Shown: positions 1-5,747 of the stretch, piece by piece
How positions within the stretch are numbered: the first letter of the stretch is position 1
Layout: each line of letters begins with the position of its first letter
Source of the DNA: an uncultured Granulosicoccus sp.
Lineage (GTDB): Bacteria; Pseudomonadota; Gammaproteobacteria; Granulosicoccales; Granulosicoccaceae
DNA length: 6,245 bases
Direction of reading: 5' to 3'
NCBI GenBank assembly: GCA_937924505.1
Contig: CALDSR010000027.1
Location: 1 to 6,245 of the forward strand
Notes under the pieces: generated by a model
Database searches by the model: none
The model's input: the letters and a program-made list of their open reading frames with translations, nothing else
Told to the model about the DNA's origin: nothing
Program-made: the position numbers and the translations under genes

Positions 1-1
1 C

Positions 2-1207
2 AACGGAGCGGTAACACTTGCCAGCTACGAGACCCGTTTTCGAACCACCTCAGACGCAGTACAGGAGTTTCAGGTCGTGGCGGATCAATTCGATTCGGAG
101 CGCTGGGATAATGACGGCGACGGTACCAGTAACCTTGAAGAACTAAGGGCTGGTCGCGATCCTTTTATTGCTGATACCACTGATCCTGCAGAGGGTCCGA
201 CTCCGCCACTTGGAGCCAGTGACTTTCAAATAACAGTCGCAAACAGAGATTCAGGAGTGCTAAGTGTATCTGTTGGCGTCCCTGATCCTGAATCAGGCGA
301 ATTGGGCGGAGACTTTATGATCCTGTTTGATCGAAGTGGCAGCTTCGATGATGACCTGAATACATTCAGGCGGGAAGTTAATGAAATAGAATTGGCCTTG
401 GCGGACAGTTTCTCAAATTTCCGCATCGGTCTCGGAAGTTTCATCGACGCACCCTGCGAAGGTTTCGGATCAAGAGCGGACTCGGACTTCGGTTATGAAC
501 TTAACCTGCCAATGAGCCCACCGGGCATGCTGTCAGAGACACTTAACGAGCTGGATACCCGCTTTGGGAATGATGAACCAGAGGCTCAACTGGAGGCCAT
601 GCGCCAAGCAATGACCGGCGAGGGACATATTGTAGATGCCACGCGATTCCCCGGTTGCTCACCTTTTGCAAATATCATGGCAAGCAATCCCGGTTGGGAT
701 GAAAACCGAGTGAAGTTTTTATTGGTCTCTACTGACGCCAGTTTCCATCGACCATCAGATTCCAATTATCCTTATCAAACAACCGTCCAGGATGTCATTA
801 ATCTTGCCAGTGAAACGAAAACAACGATCCTGTTCTTGAACAGCGGTTCAGCAGATGTTGAGTCGAATCTGATAGCAGAGGCGACCGGTGGGACGGTTTC
901 TAATCTCGGCTCGGCGAGCCAGGAAGTGGTCTCCACATTAAAGTCGGCCGTCGCGTCCACTATTACTAGCGTAGAGGTTTCCATGAAGCCGATCGGTGAT
1001 GGCGCTGAATTTGTCACTTCAATAGAGCCAGATCGAGTCGATCTGAATCTGACTGAGGATCGATCAATTAATTTTCAGGTCAACCTATTCCCAGCACTTC
1101 CAGCGTCTGACGAAGACAGAGTTTTCATCTTCGAACTTGTCACCGAAGCACAAGGCGCTGAGATTAGTCGGCTGACTGTCGAGCTAACAGTGCCTGCTGA
1201 TTCTTGA
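2..1207 (+). CDS. Secreted protein with integrin beta I-like (VWA) domain, 5' end outside window
   Basis: The frame is open from the left edge, so the start and any signal peptide lie upstream; the GTG at 77 is probably internal. Residue numbers below count from that GTG. A calcium-binding motif of thrombospondin-3/EF-loop type, DNDGDGTSNLEEL, lies at 11-23. A VWA domain spans about 78-297. Its MIDAS is D85-x-S87-x-S89 (DRSGS), followed by acidic D92-D93 at the ADMIDAS position. Further matches to integrin beta chains are FRIGLGSFID (115-124, D124 as in the SyMBS site), DEPE (166-169), GWDENR (206-211) and LLVSTDASFH (215-224, D220 as MIDAS Asp). From memory these align in order with human beta2/beta3 I-like domains. 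Segments about 48-77 and 298-373 are beta-rich and could be two halves of a hybrid-like domain around the VWA. Likely role: metal-dependent adhesion or protein binding outside the cell (inference). The VWA call is firm; the integrin-beta subtype is strong by motif but unaligned. Confidence 0.88.
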   Translation, partial: NGAVTLASYETRFRTTSDAVQEFQVVADQFDSERWDNDGDGTSNLEELRAGRDPFIADTTDPAEGPTPPLGASDFQITVANRDSGVLSVSVGVPDPESGELGGDFMILFDRSGSFDDDLNTFRREVNEIELALADSFSNFRIGLGSFIDAPCEGFGSRADSDFGYELNLPMSPPGMLSETLNELDTRFGNDEPEAQLEAMRQAMTGEGHIVDATRFPGCSPFANIMASNPGWDENRVKFLLVSTDASFHRPSDSNYPYQTTVQDVINLASETKTTILFLNSGSADVESNLIAEATGGTVSNLGSASQEVVSTLKSAVASTITSVEVSMKPIGDGAEFVTSIEPDRVDLNLTEDRSINFQVNLFPALPASDEDRVFIFELVTEAQGAEISRLTVELTVPADS

Positions 1208-1229
1208 TACATGCGCTGTATATGTTGTA

Positions 1230-1259
1230 GCGTGCCTCATCCATTCAGGAGAGGCACGC
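1230..1259 (+). terminator. 9-bp perfect hairpin downstream of the integrin-like gene
   Basis: GCGTGCCTC (1230-1238) pairs perfectly with GAGGCACGC (1251-1259) around a 12-nt loop, 22 bp after the stop codon. The position and GC-rich stem fit a transcription end for the upstream gene. However, no T-run follows on either strand, so it is not a canonical intrinsic terminator. It may instead be a 3'-end stabilising hairpin or a protein-binding dyad. Confidence 0.4.
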
Positions 1260-1319
1260 AATACGTCGTAACGCTTACCCGAGCTTACTCGAGACAATAA
1301 ACAAAACATCGAATCACAA

Positions 1320-1415
1320 ATAGAGCTACTTCGCGTCTCTACTGTCCGTGTCATTCTGGTATCAGTAGCTACAGGCTGCTCAGGGTCAAATGATTCAGCA
1401 TTGACTGTGCTGTAA
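1320..1415 (+). pseudogene. Possible broken lipoprotein leader peptide
   Basis: In this plus-strand frame the sequence reads ELLRVSTVRVILVSVATGC, then SGSNDSALTVL and stop. This resembles a lipoprotein signal: a basic N-region, a short hydrophobic core and a lipobox-like ATG-C with the cysteine codon at 1377-1379, followed by Ser/Gly/Asn/Asp residues typical of a mature lipoprotein start. No ATG, GTG or TTG opens the frame between the preceding stop (1269-1271) and the leader, and the frame ends 11 codons after the cysteine. If real, it is a decayed remnant; chance resemblance is quite possible. Confidence 0.2.
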
Positions 1416-1477
1416 GTGATGATTTCGAGCAAATTTGGTACAGGTCATCAGCCAGCATCTTTTACATTTTGCGCCCT

Positions 1478-2701
1478 TTAGCGCCCTGTCGCTTTATCTT
1501 TTGGACTTAAGCGGCTTACCAGCCCCGTGCCAGTCTCGATGATACCCAGCATACGTTCTTCCAGGCGTGTCATTTCCGCCAAAGGACCTTTCAACATTTC
1601 GGCTTCATCGCCAAGTTTGCCCAACGAGAGATAAAGGTGTTCAGAATTTGAGATTTGATCTTCTGCATTAGCGACCACCGCACGAAGATCCTCCAGTAAC
1701 TGGGATGCTTCCGGGCTGGCGTTGAGTCCTGACACGGTTTCGTCCAGGTTGGCAATCGATTGCTTGACCGAGTCGAACCAGGCGTTGGATAGTCGAGGCT
1801 CCCGTTTTGCCCGAAACATTGCGTCGCGTTCAAGCGATCGAGAGCGGGACACGACACCATCGACTTGCGTGCGCAAATCCCCCTGGACCTGAAGTATATC
1901 GTCATTAACGTCAACGACACGGTTCAGTACCAGGCTGAGTTCCTCGACCAATCGTCCGATGCGATCAAGAAAAACGTTCAGATCACGTGCCAGCACACCG
2001 AATTCGTCAGAGGTGCGCACCTCAGCGCGCTGACCTAGATCAGTGTAGGCTTTGGACAATGAGCTGACCACTGAGCGTAAACGCAGTAAAGGCTCCATCC
2101 GCGAACGTAAGATCAGAAAAAGCAGTATGGAGTGCATAATGATTTTGCCTACCGCCAAACCGAGTGTGAGCTTGACATCCTCGAACCAGAGTTCAAAATC
2201 GCGGCCTAGATAATTACGCACAGTTATTGTACCCAGCACGTCACCCTGTTCCGCGTTGGAGTGACAGCTTGTGCACGTGGCCTCAGCTACAATATTAACC
2301 GCAGCCGCTTTGTGTACACCGTCGGCCATAACGGCGATTGGGATGCCTACGGGTGAGTAGCCAAAATTCTGTTCAATGGCGGCGGAGGTTGTGGGCGATG
2401 GTTCAATAGCGATCTCGTAGCCAAGTTCTCGCCAGTTTTGATCAAGGATCGGATACAAAGCACTCGCAGCGACCGGACCACCGGAGTTTTTCATGATCGA
2501 AATGACATTATCTGCCAGCTCCTGGGCCACCTCCTCTGCTTGGGCTACCCCATTAGATTCATAATCCCAATACACCTTGCCGGCCTTCAGGGCAAATTCC
2601 AGAATCGTGACCAAGAGTAAAACAAGAAAAAAATCCTGGATCATGAGGATCAAGAAGGACTTGTCAAAGCGACCAAGCGTTTGATCCGATTGTTTTTGCA
2701 T
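1478..2701 (-). CDS. Membrane receptor-like protein: periplasmic haem-c domain, HAMP, coiled coil, no output domain
   Basis: This 407-residue protein has a short cytoplasmic N-tail, a first membrane segment (about 15-38), a periplasmic domain (about 40-176), a second membrane segment (about 177-198), a HAMP domain (about 199-251, with the typical DEFGVLARDLNVF at 232-244) and a helical, coiled-coil-prone C-terminus (about 252-400). The periplasmic part carries CTSCH (143-147), a CxxCH site for covalent haem c, so the protein probably senses redox state or a small ligand such as a gas through haem. It resembles DUF3365/Tll0287-like or haem-PAS chemoreceptor sensors in layout, but I cannot assign the fold. 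No histidine-kinase, GGDEF, EAL or chemoreceptor hairpin motif is visible after HAMP, so any signal must pass through a partner. The ATG start is preceded by a weak GGAAAG seven bases upstream. It diverges from the oxygenase gene. Confidence 0.85.
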   Translation of the reverse strand: MQKQSDQTLGRFDKSFLILMIQDFFLVLLLVTILEFALKAGKVYWDYESNGVAQAEEVAQELADNVISIMKNSGGPVAASALYPILDQNWRELGYEIAIEPSPTTSAAIEQNFGYSPVGIPIAVMADGVHKAAAVNIVAEATCTSCHSNAEQGDVLGTITVRNYLGRDFELWFEDVKLTLGLAVGKIIMHSILLFLILRSRMEPLLRLRSVVSSLSKAYTDLGQRAEVRTSDEFGVLARDLNVFLDRIGRLVEELSLVLNRVVDVNDDILQVQGDLRTQVDGVVSRSRSLERDAMFRAKREPRLSNAWFDSVKQSIANLDETVSGLNASPEASQLLEDLRAVVANAEDQISNSEHLYLSLGKLGDEAEMLKGPLAEMTRLEERMLGIIETGTGLVSRLSPKDKATGR

Positions 2702-2731
2702 CGAGGAGCTTTCCGATTAGAATCTCGGTTA

Positions 2732-2737
2732 ATTATA
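2732..2737 (-). promoter_or_regulatory. Candidate -10 box for the haem-c receptor gene
   Basis: Read on the minus strand this is a perfect TATAAT, 30 bases from the ATG at 2701, which would leave a leader of roughly 20-25 nt. No good -35 hexamer sits at the usual spacing (AACCTA at 17 bp), and there is no extended -10 TG. It is suggestive, and perhaps activator-dependent. Confidence 0.4.
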
Positions 2738-2842
2738 GCGGGCAAGGCCAGGATTAGGTTTCCTGCACTTTCTAAAATATGTTTCACTATTTAAGATAAA
2801 GGCAACAATCAATATCAGTAATTCAGCAATAGGGGCAGAAAT

Positions 2843-2870
2843 CGGAAAATGCATTGATCCACATTTTCCG
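2843..2870. repeat. Perfect 9-bp inverted repeat in divergent promoter region
   Basis: CGGAAAATG (2843-2851) and CATTTTCCG (2862-2870) are exact inverted copies separated by 10 bases. No T-run follows on either strand, so an intrinsic terminator is unlikely. The position between two divergent genes fits a binding site for a dimeric regulator, but this is inferred from symmetry only. Confidence 0.4.
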
Positions 2871-3016
2871 TGCTGAGCAATGAAGGCTAATTACTCCATT
2901 TGGTTGCCAAACAGCCAAAAGAACAATCACGTGGATCACTCTTGAATCATCTCTACGGAAAGTGAACGGCGAAATAAAACGTAACCGATAGAGTTTGATT
3001 CTGTCCACGCAACCAC

Positions 3017-3044
3017 TTGTGCCAGCCCAGTCGCTTGGTACAAT
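3017..3044 (+). promoter_or_regulatory. Candidate promoter for the oxygenase gene
   Basis: TTGTGC (3017-3022) and TACAAT (3039-3044) are separated by 16 bp. The -10 matches consensus at five of six bases; the -35 only at its TTG. Transcription would start about 25 nt before the GTG start at 3076. It is a plausible sigma70-type promoter. Confidence 0.4.
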
Positions 3045-3075
3045 AGATCACTGATATAGGCGAGGCCGTAAATCC

Positions 3076-4125
3076 GTGACTAACCCGACTACAACCGATC
3101 CTGTAGAACCCGACACTGATACCTTTGATGCAAGTGCCAAAGAAGCGCAATTGCGCGAAGAGTCTACGAGTTGGGATACCTCCACACCCGAAGATGCCAA
3201 ACCAGGTGATATTCCGCTTATCGATCTGCAAGAGTATTTTGAGACAGGTAACAGGCAAGCACTGGATCGCGCAGCGCAGGAACTGCGTCAAGCTTGCGAG
3301 GAAACCGGCTTCTTGTCAATAATCGGGCACGGTGTTCCTCAATCAGAGATTGATGATGCCTTTGAGCAAACACAGCTGTTTCATGATTCACCGCTAGAAA
3401 CAAAGCAGGAAATCTTAATGGATCGGCCGGAATGGCCGGTCGGTGGCATGGGGTATTTGCCGTTAAAGAATCGCAAGTTGCCAGCGCGTGATAATGGCAA
3501 TGTCAACGAAGCCTTTATCGTAAAGATCGATGATCAACTTGGCATGGACAACAACCAGTGGCCACAAGCCCAGCGCCTGCCACAGTTTCGCCAAATAGTT
3601 GAGAAATATGCCCTCAGTATGGAAAGTCTGGGCAAGAGAATGTTACCGGTGTATGCCCATGCGCTGGATATGCCAGGAGATTTCTTCAATGAAGCCTTTG
3701 TTAAGCCGCTTTATCGCTTGCGGATGACACACTATCCGGCCGTTGCTATAGACCCGGAAAACCGTTTCGGCATCAACCCTCATGTGGATACCAGTTTTTT
3801 TACCATACTGGCCCAGAATCAACCGGGGCTTGTGATTTACAGTGAACGTCGAAAAGTGTGGATAAACGCACCTATGATTCCCGGCGCCTTTATCGTCAAC
3901 ACTGGCGAATTGCTGAAGCAATGGACCAACGATCGCTTTCTGAGCACCCGTCACTTTGCCAATAACAACGACAGCTCGGTTTCTCGCTATTCAATACCCT
4001 TTTTCTTCAATGCAAACCCACACTACAAAATGACTTGCGTCCCTTCCTGTTGCAGTGATGAAAATCCAGCCAAATACCCGCCTATATCTTATGCGGAGAG
4101 TCAAGGTGTTGTACAGGGGGAGTAA
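3076..4125 (+). CDS. Fe(II)/2-oxoglutarate-dependent oxygenase, isopenicillin N synthase-like family
   Basis: This 349-residue protein has the family's two-part layout. After an acidic, probably disordered N-tail (1-44), the DIOX_N-type region begins with DIPLIDL (45-51) and contains ETGFLSIIGHGV (76-87). The catalytic double-stranded beta-helix follows, with iron ligands H236 and D238 (NPHVDTSFFTIL) and the distal H293 (LSTRHF). R304-Y-S306 (SRYSIPFFF) would bind the 2-oxoglutarate carboxylate. It is therefore a cytoplasmic, O2-dependent oxidase or hydroxylase; the substrate cannot be predicted. Length is normal for the family. The residue after the distal His is Phe, where Arg is common (HRV), followed by an Asn-rich loop. 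The GTG start is the first possible start after an in-frame TGA at 3052, and GAGG lies ten bases before it. No biosynthetic cluster is visible around it. Confidence 0.9.
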   Translation: MTNPTTTDPVEPDTDTFDASAKEAQLREESTSWDTSTPEDAKPGDIPLIDLQEYFETGNRQALDRAAQELRQACEETGFLSIIGHGVPQSEIDDAFEQTQLFHDSPLETKQEILMDRPEWPVGGMGYLPLKNRKLPARDNGNVNEAFIVKIDDQLGMDNNQWPQAQRLPQFRQIVEKYALSMESLGKRMLPVYAHALDMPGDFFNEAFVKPLYRLRMTHYPAVAIDPENRFGINPHVDTSFFTILAQNQPGLVIYSERRKVWINAPMIPGAFIVNTGELLKQWTNDRFLSTRHFANNNDSSVSRYSIPFFFNANPHYKMTCVPSCCSDENPAKYPPISYAESQGVVQGE

Positions 4126-4274
4126 GTCGTACGGCGCTCGTTAAGTATTCGCACTCCCGCAAGCACGTGGAGTGGCCGAGACCATCGATGACAAGAAAAC
4201 GGGCTTTAATCATTTTTTACCCCCTTGTTGAATCGGCAATTCATTGCAGCAGTGGCATGTATGCGGCAAGTGTT

Positions 4275-4535
4275 TTAGTCTGGTTGCAATAACCGATCAA
4301 GTTCGCCGCTAGCATCCAGCGCCATCAAATCCTCATCGCCGCCAATTGGCTCGCCATTTATCAATAATTGCGGCACTTTCTTTCGCCCGCAGCGGCGCAG
4401 CATCTCACCACGCTCCAGCGGCATAAGATCAATCAGGTATTCGGTATATTCAATCTGCTTTGAGTCCAGCAACTCACGTGCAGCCAGACAATGACGACAG
4501 AAGCTAGTACCGTAAATTTCGACTTGGGCTGACAT
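4275..4535 (-). CDS. grxC: Glutaredoxin, Grx3-like, with CRHC active site
   Basis: This 86-residue protein matches the full length of small bacterial glutaredoxins. It begins with VEIYGTSFCRHC (5-16), followed by a helix, and has the cis-proline motif KVPQLLING (53-61, P55) and the glutathione-binding GGDEDL (65-70). The C-terminal LDASGELDRLLQ closely recalls E. coli Grx3 (recalled, not aligned). It would reduce disulfides or glutathione mixed disulfides in the cytoplasm using glutathione. Both active-site cysteines (C13, C16) are present, so dithiol chemistry is possible, but the inner pair is Arg-His instead of the usual Pro-Tyr. The extra cysteine in E. coli Grx3 GGCDDL is Asp here. It lies 43 bp downstream of the unknown gene on the same strand and probably shares its transcript; the ribosome binding site is weak (GGGAA). 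Confidence 0.92.
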   Translation of the reverse strand: MSAQVEIYGTSFCRHCLAARELLDSKQIEYTEYLIDLMPLERGEMLRRCGRKKVPQLLINGEPIGGDEDLMALDASGELDRLLQPD

Positions 4536-4578
4536 ATCTTGTTCCCGCGGTTTCTCGAAACCAATCGCCAGCCGGATC

Positions 4579-5136
4579 TTAGCTCAGAGCAGCTAGATCT
4601 GTACTCGAAAGTAGCGTAGTAAAGAACGGCGCATAGCTTAGCACCGCGCCTTGCTGCACGCCAAGACCATGGAATGCTTCAACAACCCGGTTAAGTTGCT
4701 CGTGGTCATCTGGCGCTTCCGAGAGACCACGCAAGGCCGAAAGCAGCTGTTCGATGCTGGTGGGATCCACATAGGTTTCCAGCATGCGGATCGTGATGTC
4801 GACCTGCTCTTGGGTGATCGGAGATTTGCGGTTGTCCGCACTGAGCTTACCGAAATCCTCTTCCTTGATACGCCGCTTCAAAGTGCGCACAAATGCTGCA
4901 AACGTCTCAGCATCTGGCAGATCGACAAACATCTTGATCAATGCCTCGCGATTGATCTCACTCAAGAAATACATCATCGAACCATCCACAACTGGCTCAG
5001 GCGACAACACTGATAGTACAACCGATAGTTCCTCGTCACCAAAAGGACTGGTGATGCGATATTCGATCGCATCGTCAACCAGCTCGAATTCACGAGTTCC
5101 GTGGTCGGGGTGTTTCTGGAAAATCCTGTTGGTCAT
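4579..5136 (-). CDS. Protein of unknown function, 185 residues
   Basis: I do not recognise a named family with certainty. The protein is soluble, acidic, lacks cysteine, and has no signal peptide or membrane segment. The first half (about 13-95) reads as a beta-rich small domain (REFELVDDAIEYRITSPF, then EELSVVLSVLSPEPVV and MMYFLSEIN) capped by a helix (AETFAAFVRTLKRRI), an order that recalls PH-like bacterial domains; that is a weak inference. The second half (about 108-183) is helical and Leu-rich. The coding signal is good: a long uninterrupted frame with balanced residue use and a glutaredoxin gene close behind on the same strand. The ATG used is the only Met before M54. No clear Shine-Dalgarno precedes it; the leader just before is AT-rich. 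Confidence 0.75.
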   Translation of the reverse strand: MTNRIFQKHPDHGTREFELVDDAIEYRITSPFGDEELSVVLSVLSPEPVVDGSMMYFLSEINREALIKMFVDLPDAETFAAFVRTLKRRIKEEDFGKLSADNRKSPITQEQVDITIRMLETYVDPTSIEQLLSALRGLSEAPDDHEQLNRVVEAFHGLGVQQGAVLSYAPFFTTLLSSTDLAALS

Positions 5137-5166
5137 GTTTTTAATCGTGGTAGCGAGGATATAGCA

Positions 5167-5206
5167 GAACGTTCATTTCATCAGAGAGGTACTTCCGTTC
5201 CGGAAC
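5167..5206. promoter_or_regulatory. Two short palindromes upstream of the 185-residue gene
   Basis: GAACGTTC (5167-5174) and the perfect 10-bp palindrome GTTCCGGAAC (5197-5206) share GAAC/GTTC half-sites and lie 31-70 bp upstream of the minus-strand gene starting at 5136, where an operator would be expected. A TATATC on the minus strand (5163-5158) could be a poor -10 box next to them. No regulator is assigned, and both could be chance. Confidence 0.25.
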
Positions 5207-5693
5207 CGGGCTCATTGCTTATTGTATCGTTTTTCAATCTGGACAGGGATTCCCTTGTAATACGAAAGTTCGTGTTGCACATCAGTAAGTAGAGGATGTA
5301 TCAATTTACGTCCGAACCATCGCTCGTCAGAACAAGAGAAACAAATTGACAAGTAATCCAATCCCATAAGAAATAGCAGGTTTTTTCGCCGTGAGCGATT
5401 TTCTTTATCGAGTGGTATATAACTGAGAAACAGACTTATAACTAATTCTAACCAATTTAATATAACGCGGCTTTTTTTATCGACACTTTTACAGCTTTTC
5501 GAATCACCAGACCAAAGCCAGAACTGACTTAAATGCCGACTTGAACAACAATAACCTCTCGATGGTTTGACCCTGTAAAAACCTTTACGGTTTCTTGACA
5601 CAAGACAGCCAGGCGCTTGTCGATAAAGTCTTTGACACCTCTGGTACCACAGCTATCAGCCCAATCGATGCTAACTGGCACACTTCAGTGTGG
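5207..5693. other. Region without a convincing gene, AT-rich in the middle
   Basis: No recognisable protein is encoded here. A minus-strand frame at 5212-5601 (129 codons, GTG start) is open through AT-rich sequence, but its translation is rich in Ser, Lys, Arg and Cys, lacks domain features and has no ribosome binding site I can support; I treat it as unproven. Base composition is clearly more AT-rich at about 5340-5480 than in flanking genes. Short structures seen are GTAAA-AACC-TTTAC (5576-5589), the TTTATCGA repeats listed separately and the dyad CACACT-TC-AGTGTG (5679-5692). The stretch may be transferred or decayed DNA beside the transposase remnant. Confidence 0.4.
5476..5627. repeat. 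10-bp inverted repeat TTTATCGACA / TGTCGATAAA
   Basis: TTTATCGACA (5476-5485) has an exact inverted copy, TGTCGATAAA (5618-5627), about 130 bp away. A third, direct copy of the core TTTATCGA lies at 5404-5411. They could be paired protein-binding sites or ends of a small degenerate element. The 9-mer TTATCGACA differs from a DnaA box (TTATCCACA) at one base, which alone is weak evidence. Confidence 0.3.
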
Positions 5694-5738
5694 TTGTATA
5701 TTTTCAGGTATCGTTTTGTAATCTGTCGAACAAGGAGG
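5694..5738 (+). promoter_or_regulatory. Promoter-like boxes and strong ribosome binding site of the transposase remnant
   Basis: AAGGAGG (5732-5738) is a near-perfect Shine-Dalgarno nine bases before the ATG at 5748; it fixes that start and is the best such site in the window. TTGTAT (5694-5699) and TGTAAT (5717-5722) with a 17-bp spacer could be the promoter. The expression signals survive although the gene itself is broken. Confidence 0.5.
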
Positions 5739-5747
5739 TTCAACGGA

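Larger units (their letters stand above)
2702..3075. promoter_or_regulatory. Divergent intergenic region between haem-c receptor and oxygenase genes
   Basis: These 374 bp separate two divergently transcribed genes and contain no convincing gene; the short reading frames on the minus strand (for example 2823-3008) have no recognisable protein features. The part at 2761-2830 is AT-rich. The region holds one candidate promoter element near each gene and a perfect dyad between them, listed separately. Joint control of both genes is an inference from layout alone. Confidence 0.55.

Noticed and set aside
1273..1292. Tandem 10-bp duplication GCTTACcCGA/GCTTACtCGA
   Set aside because: Only two short copies with a mismatch; likely chance or slippage and no function suggested.
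1184..1432. Minus-strand 82-codon frame overlapping the adhesin 3' end
   Set aside because: Overlaps the end of a real gene, crosses the hairpin, and its translation has no recognisable features.
1462..1490. GCGC-TTTA-GCGC element at the end of the receptor gene
   Set aside because: The stem is only four base pairs and no T-run follows on the minus strand.
2953..3291. Minus-strand 112-codon frame
   Set aside because: Antisense to the oxygenase 5' end; cysteine- and arginine-rich shadow translation.
4191..4228. Possible terminator between the convergent oxygenase and glutaredoxin genes (ACAAG...CTTGT with a T-run)
   Set aside because: The stem is imperfect and the T-run lies in the loop, so it does not form a credible terminator.
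5477..5485. DnaA-box-like TTATCGACA
   Set aside because: One mismatch from consensus and no cluster of true boxes or replication gene nearby.
5212..5601. 129-codon minus-strand open frame
   Set aside because: GTG start without a supported ribosome binding site, no domain or membrane pattern, and unusual residue use across AT-rich DNA; kept only as an unproven possibility.
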